Origin: Actinacidiphila rubida
Lineage (GTDB): Bacteria; Actinomycetota; Actinomycetes; Streptomycetales; Streptomycetaceae
Direction of reading: 5' to 3'
Assembly: GCF_900110255.1 (NCBI RefSeq)
Contig: NZ_FODD01000039.1
Coordinates: 1 to 64,000 of the forward strand
Length of the DNA stretch: 64,000 nucleotides
The notes beneath the pieces are model-generated. The model saw only the letters and a program-made list of their open reading frames with translations. It did not search any database and was not told the origin of the DNA. The first letter of the stretch is position 1, and each line of letters opens with the position of its first letter. The position numbers and the translations under genes were made by a program. Positions 8,823 through 17,390 of the stretch are shown here, piece by piece.

Positions 8823-10030
8823 CTCGAGCTCCTGCGTGCGGGTCCGGCGCTGCCCGGGGGCTGCCGGGCGGCCGACGCGCTTGTAGCGGACAGCTGCCGG
8901 CCCAGGGTGAGGGGCGCGACCTGCTGGACGCCGGCCATCTTTCTGACAGCGTCGGCGACGGCGTCGCGGTCTTCCACAGGGGCGATGCCGATCAAGTTCG
9001 CGAGCGCGGCCCTGGTGCCGAGGACGGCCTCGGTCTTGTGGTAGCTGAGCAGTTCCCGCAGCTGCGGGGCCCAGCCCAGCTCGCCGAGTTCGACCTGGCT
9101 CGCGAGATGCCGGGCGATGCGGACCACCCGGGCGTCGATCTTCAGGGCCAGGGCGAGGTCGTAGTCTGTGCCGACCTGGATCTGCACGCTGAACCGGCTC
9201 GCGAGCGCTTCGGTCAGCACGGCGCCGTGCACGCCCGGGTTGTGGCCCGCCACGACATAGAAGCCAGGCTCGGCCTTGATGGTCTCGCCCTTGTGGGCTT
9301 TGACCTGGATCTGGCGGCGCCCGTCCATGGCCGGGTAGAGGGCGGCCAGCACCTTCGGCGAGATCAAGGTGGCGTCGTCGACAAGCAGGGCGCGGCCCTC
9401 GGTCATCGCGGTGACCAGCGGACCGTACTGGAACACGTAGCCTCCCGCGTCGGCCTGCGTGTACTCGCCGATCAGGTCGCCGACCGTGGTGTCGCCATCG
9501 CCGGCGACGGTGATCAGGTCCGGGAACGCCGCCTCCACCAGAGACGTCTTGCCGGTTCCCGGGGGACCGTAGAGCAGTACCGGCACGTCGGCGTCGCGCA
9601 GGCGATTCAGCGCCTCGACGTCGGGCAGGTCGGCCAGCTCCCTCGGGTGGTAGAGCTGGCCTCCCGCGCGGCGGATCGGGCCGCCCTGCTGGGGCTTGCT
9701 GGCTGCGGGGGCGCTGGGGCGGGCGGTGGCCGTTTGGGCGCGGGGAGCGTGGGTTCCCGGTGGGCTGATAACTGCGGCCCGTGCGGCTGCGGCGGTCTTC
9801 CCGTTCGCGCGGAACCGTGGCTGTCCGGTGCCGTGCTGGTCGGCCTCGCCGCGTCGCACCAGGGTGAGGGCGGCGTTACGGACGGCTCCGTGGGAGTGGC
9901 CCAACTGCCTTGCCATGTCCCCGATGGTGAGGTTGTCCGCAGGCCGGGCGGCCAGCAATTGGGCCACCTTGGCCCGAAGCTCGCCGCCCTTGGTGAGTGC
10001 TGGAGTGACGGGCGGTCCAGGTGTGGTCAA
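8819..10030 (-). CDS. MoxR-type AAA+ ATPase
   Basis: A 403-aa AAA+ protein. Walker A is Y-G-P-P-G-T-G-K-T-S near residue 155, Walker B is L-L-V-D-D-A-T, followed by V-V-A-G-H-N-P (sensor 1) and A-L-A-S-R-F (arginine-finger region). The first 70 residues look like a small winged-helix domain (G-D-M-A-R-Q-L-G-H-S-H-G-A-V-R), an unusual addition for MoxR proteins. The start is TTG with AAGGA 8 nt upstream. It is translationally coupled to the VWA gene and likely acts with it as a chaperone-like unit. Confidence 0.85.
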   Translation of the reverse strand: MTTPGPPVTPALTKGGELRAKVAQLLAARPADNLTIGDMARQLGHSHGAVRNAALTLVRRGEADQHGTGQPRFRANGKTAAAARAAVISPPGTHAPRAQTATARPSAPAASKPQQGGPIRRAGGQLYHPRELADLPDVEALNRLRDADVPVLLYGPPGTGKTSLVEAAFPDLITVAGDGDTTVGDLIGEYTQADAGGYVFQYGPLVTAMTEGRALLVDDATLISPKVLAALYPAMDGRRQIQVKAHKGETIKAEPGFYVVAGHNPGVHGAVLTEALASRFSVQIQVGTDYDLALALKIDARVVRIARHLASQVELGELGWAPQLRELLSYHKTEAVLGTRAALANLIGIAPVEDRDAVADAVRKMAGVQQVAPLTLGRQLSATSASAARQPPGSAGPARRSSR

Positions 10031-10210
10031 TTAGGGGATCCTTCAACGGGTCGTCGTGCAGGTGGGGTTGGCAGTGCAGGTGCGGGGCGGCCTCGGTGCT
10101 AGAGGTCTTGTCGCCGGCCCTATTGAGGCGGGGTCGGCGGCGAGCGGTTCGATGGCTGCTGAGCAGGCCCGCGGCTGCGGTCTGGCCTCATTTCCGCCGG
10201 TTGGGCGGGC

Positions 10211-10702
10211 TCAGCCAGGTGTCTCCTCGAAGCCGGACTGGAGCAGGATCCGCCGGGCGGCGGCGTTGTAGCCGGTGGTGGTGATCTCGCCGGTGCTGGC
10301 ATGCCGGAGCGGCACGAACGGCTGAGCTGCGCACTTTGCTGGCGCTGCCGCCTCATGGACGGGCGAAGGCTCCTGGACGATGAGGGTGCGGGTCGTCGAC
10401 AGGGCTTCGAGCGCTTCCCTGCGGCAGTCGGTCAGGTCCTGGTCGATCCTGGCCAGCGCATGCATGAGCGTGTACGCGGGGACAGGGTTGGGGTGGGTCT
10501 CGTCGAGGTAGGGGTCGAGCGCGGTGCGGGCACGGGCGATGACCCGCTGGACGGCGTGGAGCAGGCCGCCGTCCTGCAGGAGGTGTTCGAGGAGTTGGTC
10601 GAGCTGATCGGTGTCGACTGCTGTGAGGTGTCCGGCGCGTTCGTGCAGTGTCGCAGCGCTGGCCTTGGGGTTGGCGACGGATTCATGGGGATGCGGGGTC
10701 AG
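10211..10702 (-). CDS. Helical hypothetical protein with a CTG start
   Basis: Natural codon usage runs from the stop at 10211 back to about 10702 without ATG, GTG or TTG before an internal ATG at 10465. At 10702 a CTG overlaps the previous stop (CTGA) and follows GGAGACAT, so I start it there (163 aa). The protein has Leu-rich heptads (D-Q-L-D-Q-L-L-E-H-L-L) and no recognised domain. If CTG is not used, translation would begin at 10465 and lose half the helical region. Confidence 0.55.
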   Translation of the reverse strand: MTPHPHESVANPKASAATLHERAGHLTAVDTDQLDQLLEHLLQDGGLLHAVQRVIARARTALDPYLDETHPNPVPAYTLMHALARIDQDLTDCRREALEALSTTRTLIVQEPSPVHEAAAPAKCAAQPFVPLRHASTGEITTTGYNAAARRILLQSGFEETPG

Positions 10703-10929
10703 GATGTCTCCGTGATGTTCGGTTCGGGGCTTGGAGGGCTTGGGCGGCCGGCGCCGGCCGTGCTCTGGGGTGCGGGACTCGGCGGTGCGCGGCCGGTACG
10801 GGCGGACCGTAGTTGGCCTTCCGGCGTCTGTGCGCTTCTACGCCGGCGTTGGTCATCGCGGTGTCCGGTGAGGGTGACGGTGCTGTTGTCGTGAGCGGCG
10901 TCGGCCCGTCCGCCGGGTTGCTCCGTCAT
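10699..10929 (-). CDS. Small Pro/Arg-rich protein, 76 aa
   Basis: The ATG at 10929 overlaps the stop of the DnaB-N-domain gene (ATGA). The product is hydrophilic, rich in Gln, Arg, Ser and Pro, and looks disordered. Its stop overlaps the next gene. I have no family assignment; position in a chain of 4-nt overlaps is the main support. Confidence 0.45.
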   Translation of the reverse strand: MTEQPGGRADAAHDNSTVTLTGHRDDQRRRRSAQTPEGQLRSARTGRAPPSPAPQSTAGAGRPSPPSPEPNITETS

Positions 10930-12011
10930 CGGGTGGCGTGTTGAGGCGTGCTGGCGGCTAGCGCCGGAGGCCGCGGGGCGGCGACCGGCGCAGTCGCAGT
11001 GGTTGGAGGTGCGCGACGTCGGGCGCGTATGCGCGCGAGTGGGGCCAGGGCGCGGCGGGCCGCGGGGATGAGGTGGTGGGGGGCGTGTGCGGGGTCGTCG
11101 GTGAGGGCGGTGATCTCGTGTCCGGCGGTGCGGGCGGTGGTCAGCAGGGCGCGGATGTAGAGGTGTTCGGCCCAGTGCTCGGCTGAGCCGGCGGCCTGGT
11201 GGAGGAAGTCCAGAACGCGGGCGGGGTCGGTGCCGTGCAGGGCGGCGTGCTGCTGGGCGTTCCACAGCACGGTGATCGGGTCGATCGGGTCGCCGTGCCG
11301 GGTCATCGCGGTCAGGCACCGGTACAGGTCCCGGTGCAGGGGGAGGCGGAAGTCCTCGGGGTGCAGCCAGCCCATGCGGGCGAGGTCTTCGGGGTGGGCG
11401 GTACCGGCGGCCAGGAGGAGGCGTTCGGCGTCGAGGTCCTCCTCGGCCAGGACTTCGTTCGCTGGCGCCGGAGCTGCTCTGGGCACGGGTCCGGATTGGC
11501 GCGGCCACTGGGGTTCGGCGCGGTCCAGGAATCGCCCGAGGGCGTCGGCCTGCTCCAGCACCACGGTTGCCGGTTCGGGGAGCGTGCTGTCGTCGGCGAG
11601 CTGTTCCATCTGCATCGCGTGCTCGCGCAGGGCCCGGCGGACATGTTCGGCGCGGATCATCTGGGCGTAGACGGGGGCGTGTTCGGGTCTCGGGCAGGCG
11701 TTGATGAGGGTGTGGATGTAGGGGGCGTCCAGTCCCAGCGCCGTGGTCGCCGCGGTCTTCAGCACGGCCGTCAGCCATACCGGGCTCGCCCGGTGGGCGT
11801 CCGGGTCGGGTGGGGTGAGGGTGCGCATGGCCGCGAACAGCGCGCTGTGGGAGGGGTTGGCGAAGTGGTCGGACCGCAGGTCCGGCACGCCGGCGAGCTG
11901 TTCGGGGTCGAGCAGCAGGGCGCCCAGCAGTGCTTGTTCGGCGTAGTGCAGGGCACCGGGAGGTTCCGGTTCGCCACGCTCGTCGAGGTCGGCGGTGTCG
12001 TGGGTGGTCAT
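10926..12011 (-). CDS. Protein of two DnaB N-terminal-type domains, no helicase domain
   Basis: A 361-aa protein. The N-terminal part (about residues 18-110) matches the helical DnaB N-domain: E-Q-A-L-L-G-A-L-L-L-D-P, then F-A-N-P-S-H-S-A-L-F-A-A-M. A second copy follows near residue 200 with E-R-L-L-L-A-A-G, F-R-L-P-L-H-R-D-L-Y and D-P-I-T-V-L-W. No Walker motif or RecA-fold helicase domain follows. In replicative helicases this domain makes the hexamer collar and binds primase. A helicase-free tandem could bind host DnaB or primase. The start is a TGATG overlap with the C5 methyltransferase. Confidence 0.75.
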   Translation of the reverse strand: MTTHDTADLDERGEPEPPGALHYAEQALLGALLLDPEQLAGVPDLRSDHFANPSHSALFAAMRTLTPPDPDAHRASPVWLTAVLKTAATTALGLDAPYIHTLINACPRPEHAPVYAQMIRAEHVRRALREHAMQMEQLADDSTLPEPATVVLEQADALGRFLDRAEPQWPRQSGPVPRAAPAPANEVLAEEDLDAERLLLAAGTAHPEDLARMGWLHPEDFRLPLHRDLYRCLTAMTRHGDPIDPITVLWNAQQHAALHGTDPARVLDFLHQAAGSAEHWAEHLYIRALLTTARTAGHEITALTDDPAHAPHHLIPAARRALAPLARIRARRRAPPTTATAPVAAPRPPALAASTPQHATR

Positions 12012-13303
12012 CAGGAGGCCAAGGTGAAGTCGTCGCGGTTGAAGGTGGCGCCGAGGTGGGGGGCGAGCAGATGGGCGGCGAGCCGGGGCGGCACGGCGTT
12101 GCCGATCTGGGAGAACTGCTGGCCTTTGTTCCCGGCCCAGGGAAAGCCGGCGGGGAAGGACTGCAACACGCCCGCCTCGACCGCGGTGATCCGGATCGGA
12201 TCCGGCACCCCGCCCGGGTCCTGCTCTGAAGAAGCCGTGGTGTCGAGTCGGGGTTCGGCGACCCACAAGCACTCGTTCGCGCGGTGGCCGAAGAACAGCG
12301 TGCCCGCCGGTTCGTCGGAGCTGCGCACGGTGGCGTTGGTTTGGTTGTTGCTGCGCAGCGACCACGACCAGCGGTGGGCCTCGGCGCTGAACGTCGGCGC
12401 GGGTGCGTTCGCGGGCCGGTTGTCGCGTGACCCGTGCTGGGCCCACCCGAGTCCGTCCCGCCGGGAGCGGAGCGCGAGGTCTGCCGGGGCGGGGTGGCTT
12501 TTCCAGGTACCGCGGTCCCGGGCGTCGGTGAGGGTCTTCCTCGATCCGGAGGGGAAGGGTTCTGGGCCCCCGCCGGGTCCGCCGCCGGCGCACACGGTCG
12601 GCACCGGCCGGTCGGTGGCGCCCCAGCCCAGGGCCTGCGCCATGCTGACCCACCGCCGGCGGCCCGGGCCGAAAAGCGACTCCGGCTCCGGAACCGCGGC
12701 GTGGGTCGGCTCGGGCGGGACGGCGGTGCGGACCCGGGAGGCGATCAGGATCGCCCGACGCCGGGTCTGCGGCACTCCGTAGTCGGCCGCGTTCAGGATG
12801 CCCGTCCAGGCGGAGAATCCCCAGCTCCGGAGTATCGCGGCGTATTGGCGCCACAGGGGCAGCACGTCGGGCACCTCCTCCATGAGGACCCATTCGGGCT
12901 GTCCGGCCTGGTGCAGGGCGTGCAGGTAGCGCATCGGTTCGGCGGCCAGCAGGGAGCGCTCGTCCCGGCACGCGGTCAGCAGGTGGGCGCGGGTGTCGCG
13001 GCCGGCGGCGAAATCGGCCACGGCCTGATGGACCAGCGGCTTGTCGAGCAGCCCGAGTCGTTTGCCGGCCATGGACCATGCCTGGCACGGCGGGGAGGCG
13101 ATCAGCCCCCACGTCTTCCCGGCGAACGGCCGCACCGGGTACATCGCGACGTCGGTGCGGATGGTCAGCAGCCCGGCAGCCGCCCTGGTCTGGCACGCCC
13201 ACGGGTCCCACTCCAGCCCGATGTCCCGAACGCCGAGCACGGAGGCGGCGTAGGACCAGCCGCCCGGCCCGGCGAACAGGTCCAGGACCAGGCCGCGGTT
13301 CAC
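12011..13303 (-). CDS. DNA (cytosine-5)-methyltransferase
   Basis: A 430-aa C5-cytosine methyltransferase. Motif I is D-L-F-A-G-P-G-G-W near residue 8, motif IV is S-P-P-C-Q-A-W-S with the catalytic Cys, motif VI is M-E-E-V-P, motif VIII is Q-T-R-R-R-A, and motif X is G-N-A-V-P-P. The target-recognition region between VIII and X is long. It would flip and methylate cytosine using SAM. No restriction endonuclease is adjacent. It overlaps a PAPS-reductase-like gene by 4 nt upstream and the DnaB-N gene downstream, so a role in protecting or marking the element is likely. Confidence 0.93.
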   Translation of the reverse strand: MNRGLVLDLFAGPGGWSYAASVLGVRDIGLEWDPWACQTRAAAGLLTIRTDVAMYPVRPFAGKTWGLIASPPCQAWSMAGKRLGLLDKPLVHQAVADFAAGRDTRAHLLTACRDERSLLAAEPMRYLHALHQAGQPEWVLMEEVPDVLPLWRQYAAILRSWGFSAWTGILNAADYGVPQTRRRAILIASRVRTAVPPEPTHAAVPEPESLFGPGRRRWVSMAQALGWGATDRPVPTVCAGGGPGGGPEPFPSGSRKTLTDARDRGTWKSHPAPADLALRSRRDGLGWAQHGSRDNRPANAPAPTFSAEAHRWSWSLRSNNQTNATVRSSDEPAGTLFFGHRANECLWVAEPRLDTTASSEQDPGGVPDPIRITAVEAGVLQSFPAGFPWAGNKGQQFSQIGNAVPPRLAAHLLAPHLGATFNRDDFTLAS

Positions 13304-14250
13304 GCGGTCAGTCCGAAGTCATCCTGACCGTGCTGTGGTTCGTCGCCGCGGCACGTCCATGGCGAGCAGCCGTCCGTGACGCCGTCCTCCAGCTCCTTGA
13401 GGGGTTCGCCGGGGGCCTTGGTGTCGAGGGCGGCTTGCCGCTGGGCCCATTCGCGGGCGGTGATGTGGTCGATCGGGGCCTGGTCCAGGGGGACGCGGGA
13501 GCGGTGCAGGAACGCCTGCCCCAACAAGGGGTTGCCCGACGCGTTCGCGGGGGCGTTCCCGGCCCGGATCGCCGCGTCGAACGCGACGACGTCCGCCCAC
13601 TCCTCCGGAGAATGATCCCGGATATTCCTCCACTGCTGATTTCCATGGAACGGACAGCCCAGGCAGCTCGATTTGGGAGTGTCCGCCAGCCCGCGTGATT
13701 GCAGATAGGCGGTGCAGTCGGCACGGGACCAGTCCATGTCCACAATGAGGGGGTGCCGGTTGTGCATGTAGGCGACGTCAGCGTCCTTCGCCCGATGGAA
13801 CTCGTCCCTGGAGATTCCGACCCACTGCTCGACGAACACGCCCTTCGGGATACGCTGAGGATAGGGGTGTCCCAAGATGTCCCGGACCTGCTTCTTTATT
13901 GGTTTGATCTTGTATTCGCCGGTGCACTGGCGCCGCGTCATCCCAGGCCGGCCGTCCTTGTTGAGGATGTAGAGCGGCATGGAAGCGAACCGGTGCTTAG
14001 GGTCGAGCGCATCATTTCTGATGTTTCCGGTCGCCACCCGGAGGATTGGTATGCCTGCGGGTTCGGCTATCTCGCGCTCAATGCGTTCGAGATGTTCATA
14101 GACGCCTTTGGGTTCCCATCCGGTGTCGGCGAATATCGCGTAGTCGATCCGTGGGAGGCTTCCCTCGGCGGAGAGCGCGAGCAGTGTGGTGGACTGCACT
14201 CCGGCGCCGAGAGAAAGGATGCGGTAGGTAGGGTTGGTGGGGTTTGTCAA
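13300..14250 (-). CDS. PAPS-reductase / adenine nucleotide alpha-hydrolase-like protein
   Basis: A 316-aa protein of the PP-loop family. The P-loop variant is S-L-G-A-G-V-Q-S-T-T near residue 12. Later come F-A-D-T-G-W-E-P, R-R-Q-C-T-G-E-Y-K-I-K-P and a C-x-x-C site (S-S-C-L-G-C-P-F-H). Phage and plasmid members carry the same A-G-V-Q-S-T signature. Relatives activate a substrate with ATP or handle sulfur, as DndC does in DNA phosphorothioation, but no other dnd gene is here. The TTG start at 14250 overlaps the previous stop; the 3' end overlaps the C5 methyltransferase. Confidence 0.8.
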   Translation of the reverse strand: MTNPTNPTYRILSLGAGVQSTTLLALSAEGSLPRIDYAIFADTGWEPKGVYEHLERIEREIAEPAGIPILRVATGNIRNDALDPKHRFASMPLYILNKDGRPGMTRRQCTGEYKIKPIKKQVRDILGHPYPQRIPKGVFVEQWVGISRDEFHRAKDADVAYMHNRHPLIVDMDWSRADCTAYLQSRGLADTPKSSCLGCPFHGNQQWRNIRDHSPEEWADVVAFDAAIRAGNAPANASGNPLLGQAFLHRSRVPLDQAPIDHITAREWAQRQAALDTKAPGEPLKELEDGVTDGCSPWTCRGDEPQHGQDDFGLTA

Positions 14251-14492
14251 GGGTGTGCGGGAATTCCTGTCTTCGTGAGCGGGGGGCAGCGGGCCCGGGG
14301 TCGGCCGTTGGCCTCGTGCGGGTGCGGGACGGAACCGACGGCGTCGGCGTCCGGTTGCTCGGGGCGTTCAGGCGGGCCGAGGCGGCGCTGATGTTCGGGG
14401 GCGTCGGCCAGGCGCCTCGCGATGCCCGTGACCGTCCCGGTGGCTTCCTCGAAGCCCAGGCGAGTGGGCGGGCGGGCTCGGTGCCGGCGGAT
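14247..14492 (-). CDS. Small basic protein with a possible ATC start
   Basis: The frame ending at 14247 reads naturally (G-F-E-E-A-T-G-T-V-T-G-I-A-R-R-L-A-D-A), and its stop overlaps the TTG start of the next gene. No canonical start lies in the open frame. ATC at 14492 follows AGCAGGCACC and gives 81 aa. The sequence is Arg-rich with a Pro/Glu-rich second half. Family unknown; the coding call rests on composition and coupling. Confidence 0.4.
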   Translation of the reverse strand: MRRHRARPPTRLGFEEATGTVTGIARRLADAPEHQRRLGPPERPEQPDADAVGSVPHPHEANGRPRARCPPLTKTGIPAHP

Positions 14493-14520
14493 GGTGCCTG
14501 CTGACCGGCGGCCTGGAGGG

Positions 14521-15102
14521 TCAGCGGTGGCGGCCAGTCGAAGGGGCGGCATTAGTGGCAGCGGCTTTCTGGCCAATGGGCTGTCGGACCGGCTGGGGTG
14601 GTGCCGCGAGCGTCGGCGGTTCGGCGGTGAAGGCGGGCCGGACGGTGTCCAGGCCGTCGGCGAGAGCCCGCATCTGGTCGGTGGCGTCGCGCAGCCATTC
14701 CCATGCAGGACTGGGTAGTTGACGCCAGTGGGCGTGGTTGCGTGCCCATTGGAGGATCTCGGCGGCGTTGCGGAGCTGCTCGGTGAGCTGCTGCAGGATC
14801 GCGCTCTGCTGCTCGGGATCGTCGGTGGTGTGCGCGGCTTGCAGGAGCGCGTCCAGCGCGGCGGGGAGGGGTTGGTCGTCCGTGGGCAGGCCGTAGAGCT
14901 GGGCATGCAGGGCCTGGGCGTAGACCGTCACGGGGCCGCCGCGGGAGCGGTAGTGGTGCTGGGCGGCGGCCTGGCGCCGGACGGCGAAAGTGACAGTGAC
15001 GTCGCGGGGTGCGGCGCCGGGAATCTGGTCGGCGAGCGCACGGGCGACGTCGTGCACGGAAGGGGTGTCGGACGGCGTGGGGGCTCCAGGGTGCGTGTTC
15101 AG
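14521..15102 (-). CDS. Helical hypothetical protein with a CTGA overlap
   Basis: A 193-aa product when started at CTG 15102, which overlaps the upstream stop (CTGA). A GTG at 15057 is the first canonical alternative. It is rich in Ala, Gln and Leu with long amphipathic helices (Q-S-A-I-L-Q-Q-L-T-E-Q-L) and W-x-R-N-H-A-H-W. No catalytic motif is seen. Short coiled-coil proteins like this are common in Streptomyces transfer regions; function unknown. Confidence 0.55.
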   Translation of the reverse strand: MNTHPGAPTPSDTPSVHDVARALADQIPGAAPRDVTVTFAVRRQAAAQHHYRSRGGPVTVYAQALHAQLYGLPTDDQPLPAALDALLQAAHTTDDPEQQSAILQQLTEQLRNAAEILQWARNHAHWRQLPSPAWEWLRDATDQMRALADGLDTVRPAFTAEPPTLAAPPQPVRQPIGQKAAATNAAPSTGRHR

Positions 15103-15935
15103 CGGGCAGTTGACAGGTGAGCCGGTCCAGGTGGCGCCGGGGCGCTGTTCGCCTGAAGGGCCGCGGGGTGTGTGGTGGCCAGCGCGGAGGTGGGGCGGTG
15201 GCGGGCGAAGGAGGCGGCGAGATCGCGTCGTCCGGTCGCGGTGAGGTGGACGCGCTCGTCGCAGAACCAGTCCGGGCAGTCCTCCCGCACGACCAGGCCG
15301 CGGCTTTCCAGGGAGCGGATGGTGGTGATGCCGACTCGGAAATCCTTGCTGCGTAGGTCGGCCTTGCCGCCGGTGATCGCCACGTCCCCGTTCGCCACCG
15401 CGCGCAGGATGGTGTTCTGGGTCGCGGACAGGCTGGGGGGCTGATGTGCGGGGCAGAATCCGTGGTGCCGGCGTTCGGCGACGTAGGTCTCCGCCGTCGC
15501 CACGGCGTCGGGCGCGCCCAGAGCGGTGAGGCTGGCGACGAGGTCGAAGCGCCGGTGTGCCTGTTGGTCGGTCAGGACGACTAGGAAGTCGTCGCCCAGC
15601 TCGATGGGGAGCCCTTCACGGGTGTCGTTGAGGATGTCGGCGGCGTCGATGAGGTGGTCGGCGGCGTCGGTGGCCAGGTGGGCGAGTTGGCGCACACGCG
15701 CGAGCACCGTACGGATGACGGGGCTGCAGTACATCGACGGCTGGCGGCTGAAGGTTTCCATGATGCTGAGAGCGGACCGTGCCAGGTGCTGGGCGGTGTC
15801 GGTCTGCTGCCTCAGCACGGTGGTGGGGTCGCGGCGGTAGAGCTCGGCACGGAGGTGGGCGTCGTTGAAGCGGGTGAAATCGGCTGCGAGCGCCAAGAGC
15901 TGCTCGGCGGGTTCCAGGGAGTAGGTCCCGGTCAG
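15099..15935 (-). CDS. Winged-helix-type hypothetical protein
   Basis: The N-terminal two thirds are helical; the C-terminal part reads like a winged-helix domain (L-S-A-T-Q-N-T-I-L-R-A-V, then R-V-G-I-T-T-I-R-S-L-E-S-R-G-L-V-V, then L-T-A-T-G-R-R). A probable zinc pair lies at C-P-A-H and D-W-F-C. The first canonical start is TTG 15896 without an SD. CTG at 15935 with TGGAGCTGGCC upstream is better placed (278 aa). Likely a DNA-binding accessory protein. Confidence 0.6.
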   Translation of the reverse strand: MTGTYSLEPAEQLLALAADFTRFNDAHLRAELYRRDPTTVLRQQTDTAQHLARSALSIMETFSRQPSMYCSPVIRTVLARVRQLAHLATDAADHLIDAADILNDTREGLPIELGDDFLVVLTDQQAHRRFDLVASLTALGAPDAVATAETYVAERRHHGFCPAHQPPSLSATQNTILRAVANGDVAITGGKADLRSKDFRVGITTIRSLESRGLVVREDCPDWFCDERVHLTATGRRDLAASFARHRPTSALATTHPAALQANSAPAPPGPAHLSTAR

Positions 15936-15960
15936 GGCCAGCTCCAGGAGAAGGAGTTGC

Positions 15961-16689
15961 TCAACGGCGTCTACCGGGACGGCCGGGAGGGCCGAGCAGC
16001 CGGTCGAGGGCCTGAACGAGTGCGGTGTCCATTCCGGCTGGGCGTACCGGTGCGACCCTGGCGCTGGCTTCGTGGCGCGTGCTCAGGGGTACGTCGCCGA
16101 AGGACCTCTCCACCAGGGCAGGCGCCGCCAGGTAGGCGAAGAACTGGCGCACGATGACCTCGGGGGTGTCCTGGGTGAAGGTGGCCAGCGGCGCGTTCTC
16201 GAAGTAGACGTGCTCGACCTGCCATCCGATCTCCTGGCCCGGCGTGTGCTCCAGGCGGCAGTAGTGGTCGGGCGAGGTGAGTATTCCGTTGCCGCCGGCG
16301 GCCCAGCCGTGCAGGTCGGCGAGCCGGTCCAGCGGCATCTCCGTGATCGGGATGCGGTCGCTGTGCCGCCGGTCGCCGAGCAGGTGCGGCAGGGCCTGCG
16401 TGACGGCGGCGACCGCCTCCAGCGGGGTTTGCCGGCTGAAGACCGCTTCCCAGTAGGGCTCGTGGTGGGTGACGGTCACCCAGTGTCCCAGCGGGTGCAG
16501 CGGACGGAAGTCGATGAAGACGCTGCCCTCGGGGCTGTCCATGGTGACGTTGCCGGTGGCCGGGTCGTGCTCGTGACGCCACCCGAACAGGTGGATGAGA
16601 GGGCCGAGCACATCGGCGAACCGGTCCCCGGCGCCCGCCATGTAGCGGGGCGAGACCATGACCCGCGCATCGGGTGCGCACGCGGTCAC
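15961..16689 (-). CDS. DUF317 protein
   Basis: A 242-aa member of the Streptomyces DUF317 family, marked by V-S-P-R-Y-M-A-G-A-G-D at the N-terminus, a central W-V-T-V-T segment and the A-V-T-Q-A-L-P-H-L-L helix. The family has two related alpha/beta units and no assigned biochemical function, but is abundant on actinomycete mobile elements. The GTG start at 16689 overlaps the preceding small gene (GTGA). It is one of four clear DUF317 genes here. Confidence 0.8.
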   Translation of the reverse strand: MTACAPDARVMVSPRYMAGAGDRFADVLGPLIHLFGWRHEHDPATGNVTMDSPEGSVFIDFRPLHPLGHWVTVTHHEPYWEAVFSRQTPLEAVAAVTQALPHLLGDRRHSDRIPITEMPLDRLADLHGWAAGGNGILTSPDHYCRLEHTPGQEIGWQVEHVYFENAPLATFTQDTPEVIVRQFFAYLAAPALVERSFGDVPLSTRHEASARVAPVRPAGMDTALVQALDRLLGPPGRPGRRR

Positions 16690-16820
16690 CGGGGGGCCTT
16701 CCTTCCGGCCGCAGCCTCGGACGCGGCGGATCCGGTGGTGGTCAGCGCTGCGCGAGGCCGCAGCCCGGCCACAGCGCGCTGCCCTTCCTTCGTCACGGCG
16801 AACTTCCGATTGTGGAACAT
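16686..16820 (-). CDS. Small basic protein, 44 aa
   Basis: The ATG at 16820 follows GGAGGCCC. The product begins M-F-H-N-R-K-F-A-V-T-K-E-G and is Arg/Ala-rich. Its stop overlaps the GTG of the DUF317 gene by 4 nt, which suggests a leader-like coupling gene. Not recognised. Confidence 0.5.
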   Translation of the reverse strand: MFHNRKFAVTKEGQRAVAGLRPRAALTTTGSAASEAAAGRKAPR

Positions 16821-16843
16821 GGGCCTCCGGATGGCGGGGTGGG

Positions 16844-17353
16844 TCAGCGGCGCGGGCCGCGGGTGGCGGTCAGGGGGATCTCGTAGGGGCGGGTGGAGCT
16901 GGTGGTGTGGACCTGGGCGGTGATCTGTCCGGCCGTGGGGACGGCGGGTCTGGCCAGGTGGCGAGCGGTGGCCTTGCCGATCAGGGCCTGCTGGACGGGC
17001 ATCGGCTGGGCGTCGATCGCTGCGATCAAGGCGGGCAGTTCGGGGGCGAACAGTCCCGGCGAGACGTCGGTTGCGGCTTCGGCGACCAGGCGGGCGGTCT
17101 CGGTCTCGAGTAGCGGGGCCCAGGCGAAGTCCAGGTCGTGCAGCTCGCAGGTGTAGAAGCCGCCGCCTTCCAGCGAGGCGGAGAACGGGTAGTCGTCCTC
17201 CAGCATCAGCTGGACGCTTTCCAGGAGGGACTCGACGGCTTCGGACAGCTTGTGCGCCAGGGCGGGGTCCTGGATCCAGCGGGTGCCCTCGGCGGGAGTA
17301 GCGGTCGGCACCGGCTCCTCGAAGGAGCCGGGAGAGGTAGGGGAATCGGTCAG
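16844..17353 (-). CDS. Hypothetical protein, 169 aa, CTG start
   Basis: Started at CTG 17353, which sits after AAGGACTCCTC and overlaps an upstream stop (CTGA). A canonical start would lie at 17461 in a region already used by another gene. The protein is acidic in its middle (L-M-L-E-D-D-Y-P-F-S-A, then H-D-L-D-F-A-W-A-P-L-L) and ends in a Pro/Thr-rich basic tail. No known family. Confidence 0.55.
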   Translation of the reverse strand: MTDSPTSPGSFEEPVPTATPAEGTRWIQDPALAHKLSEAVESLLESVQLMLEDDYPFSASLEGGGFYTCELHDLDFAWAPLLETETARLVAEAATDVSPGLFAPELPALIAAIDAQPMPVQQALIGKATARHLARPAVPTAGQITAQVHTTSSTRPYEIPLTATRGPRR

Positions 17354-17390
17354 GAGGAGTCCTTCGGGTGCGGGCTGGAGGAGTCGGCGG

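Noticed and set aside
12434..13327. Plus-strand open frame opposite the C5-methyltransferase.
   Set aside because: It is the complement of a gene with all conserved C5-methyltransferase motifs.
13300..14250. DndC of a phosphorothioation system.
   Set aside because: Only the general PP-loop signature fits; no DndA, B, D or E-like genes are present.
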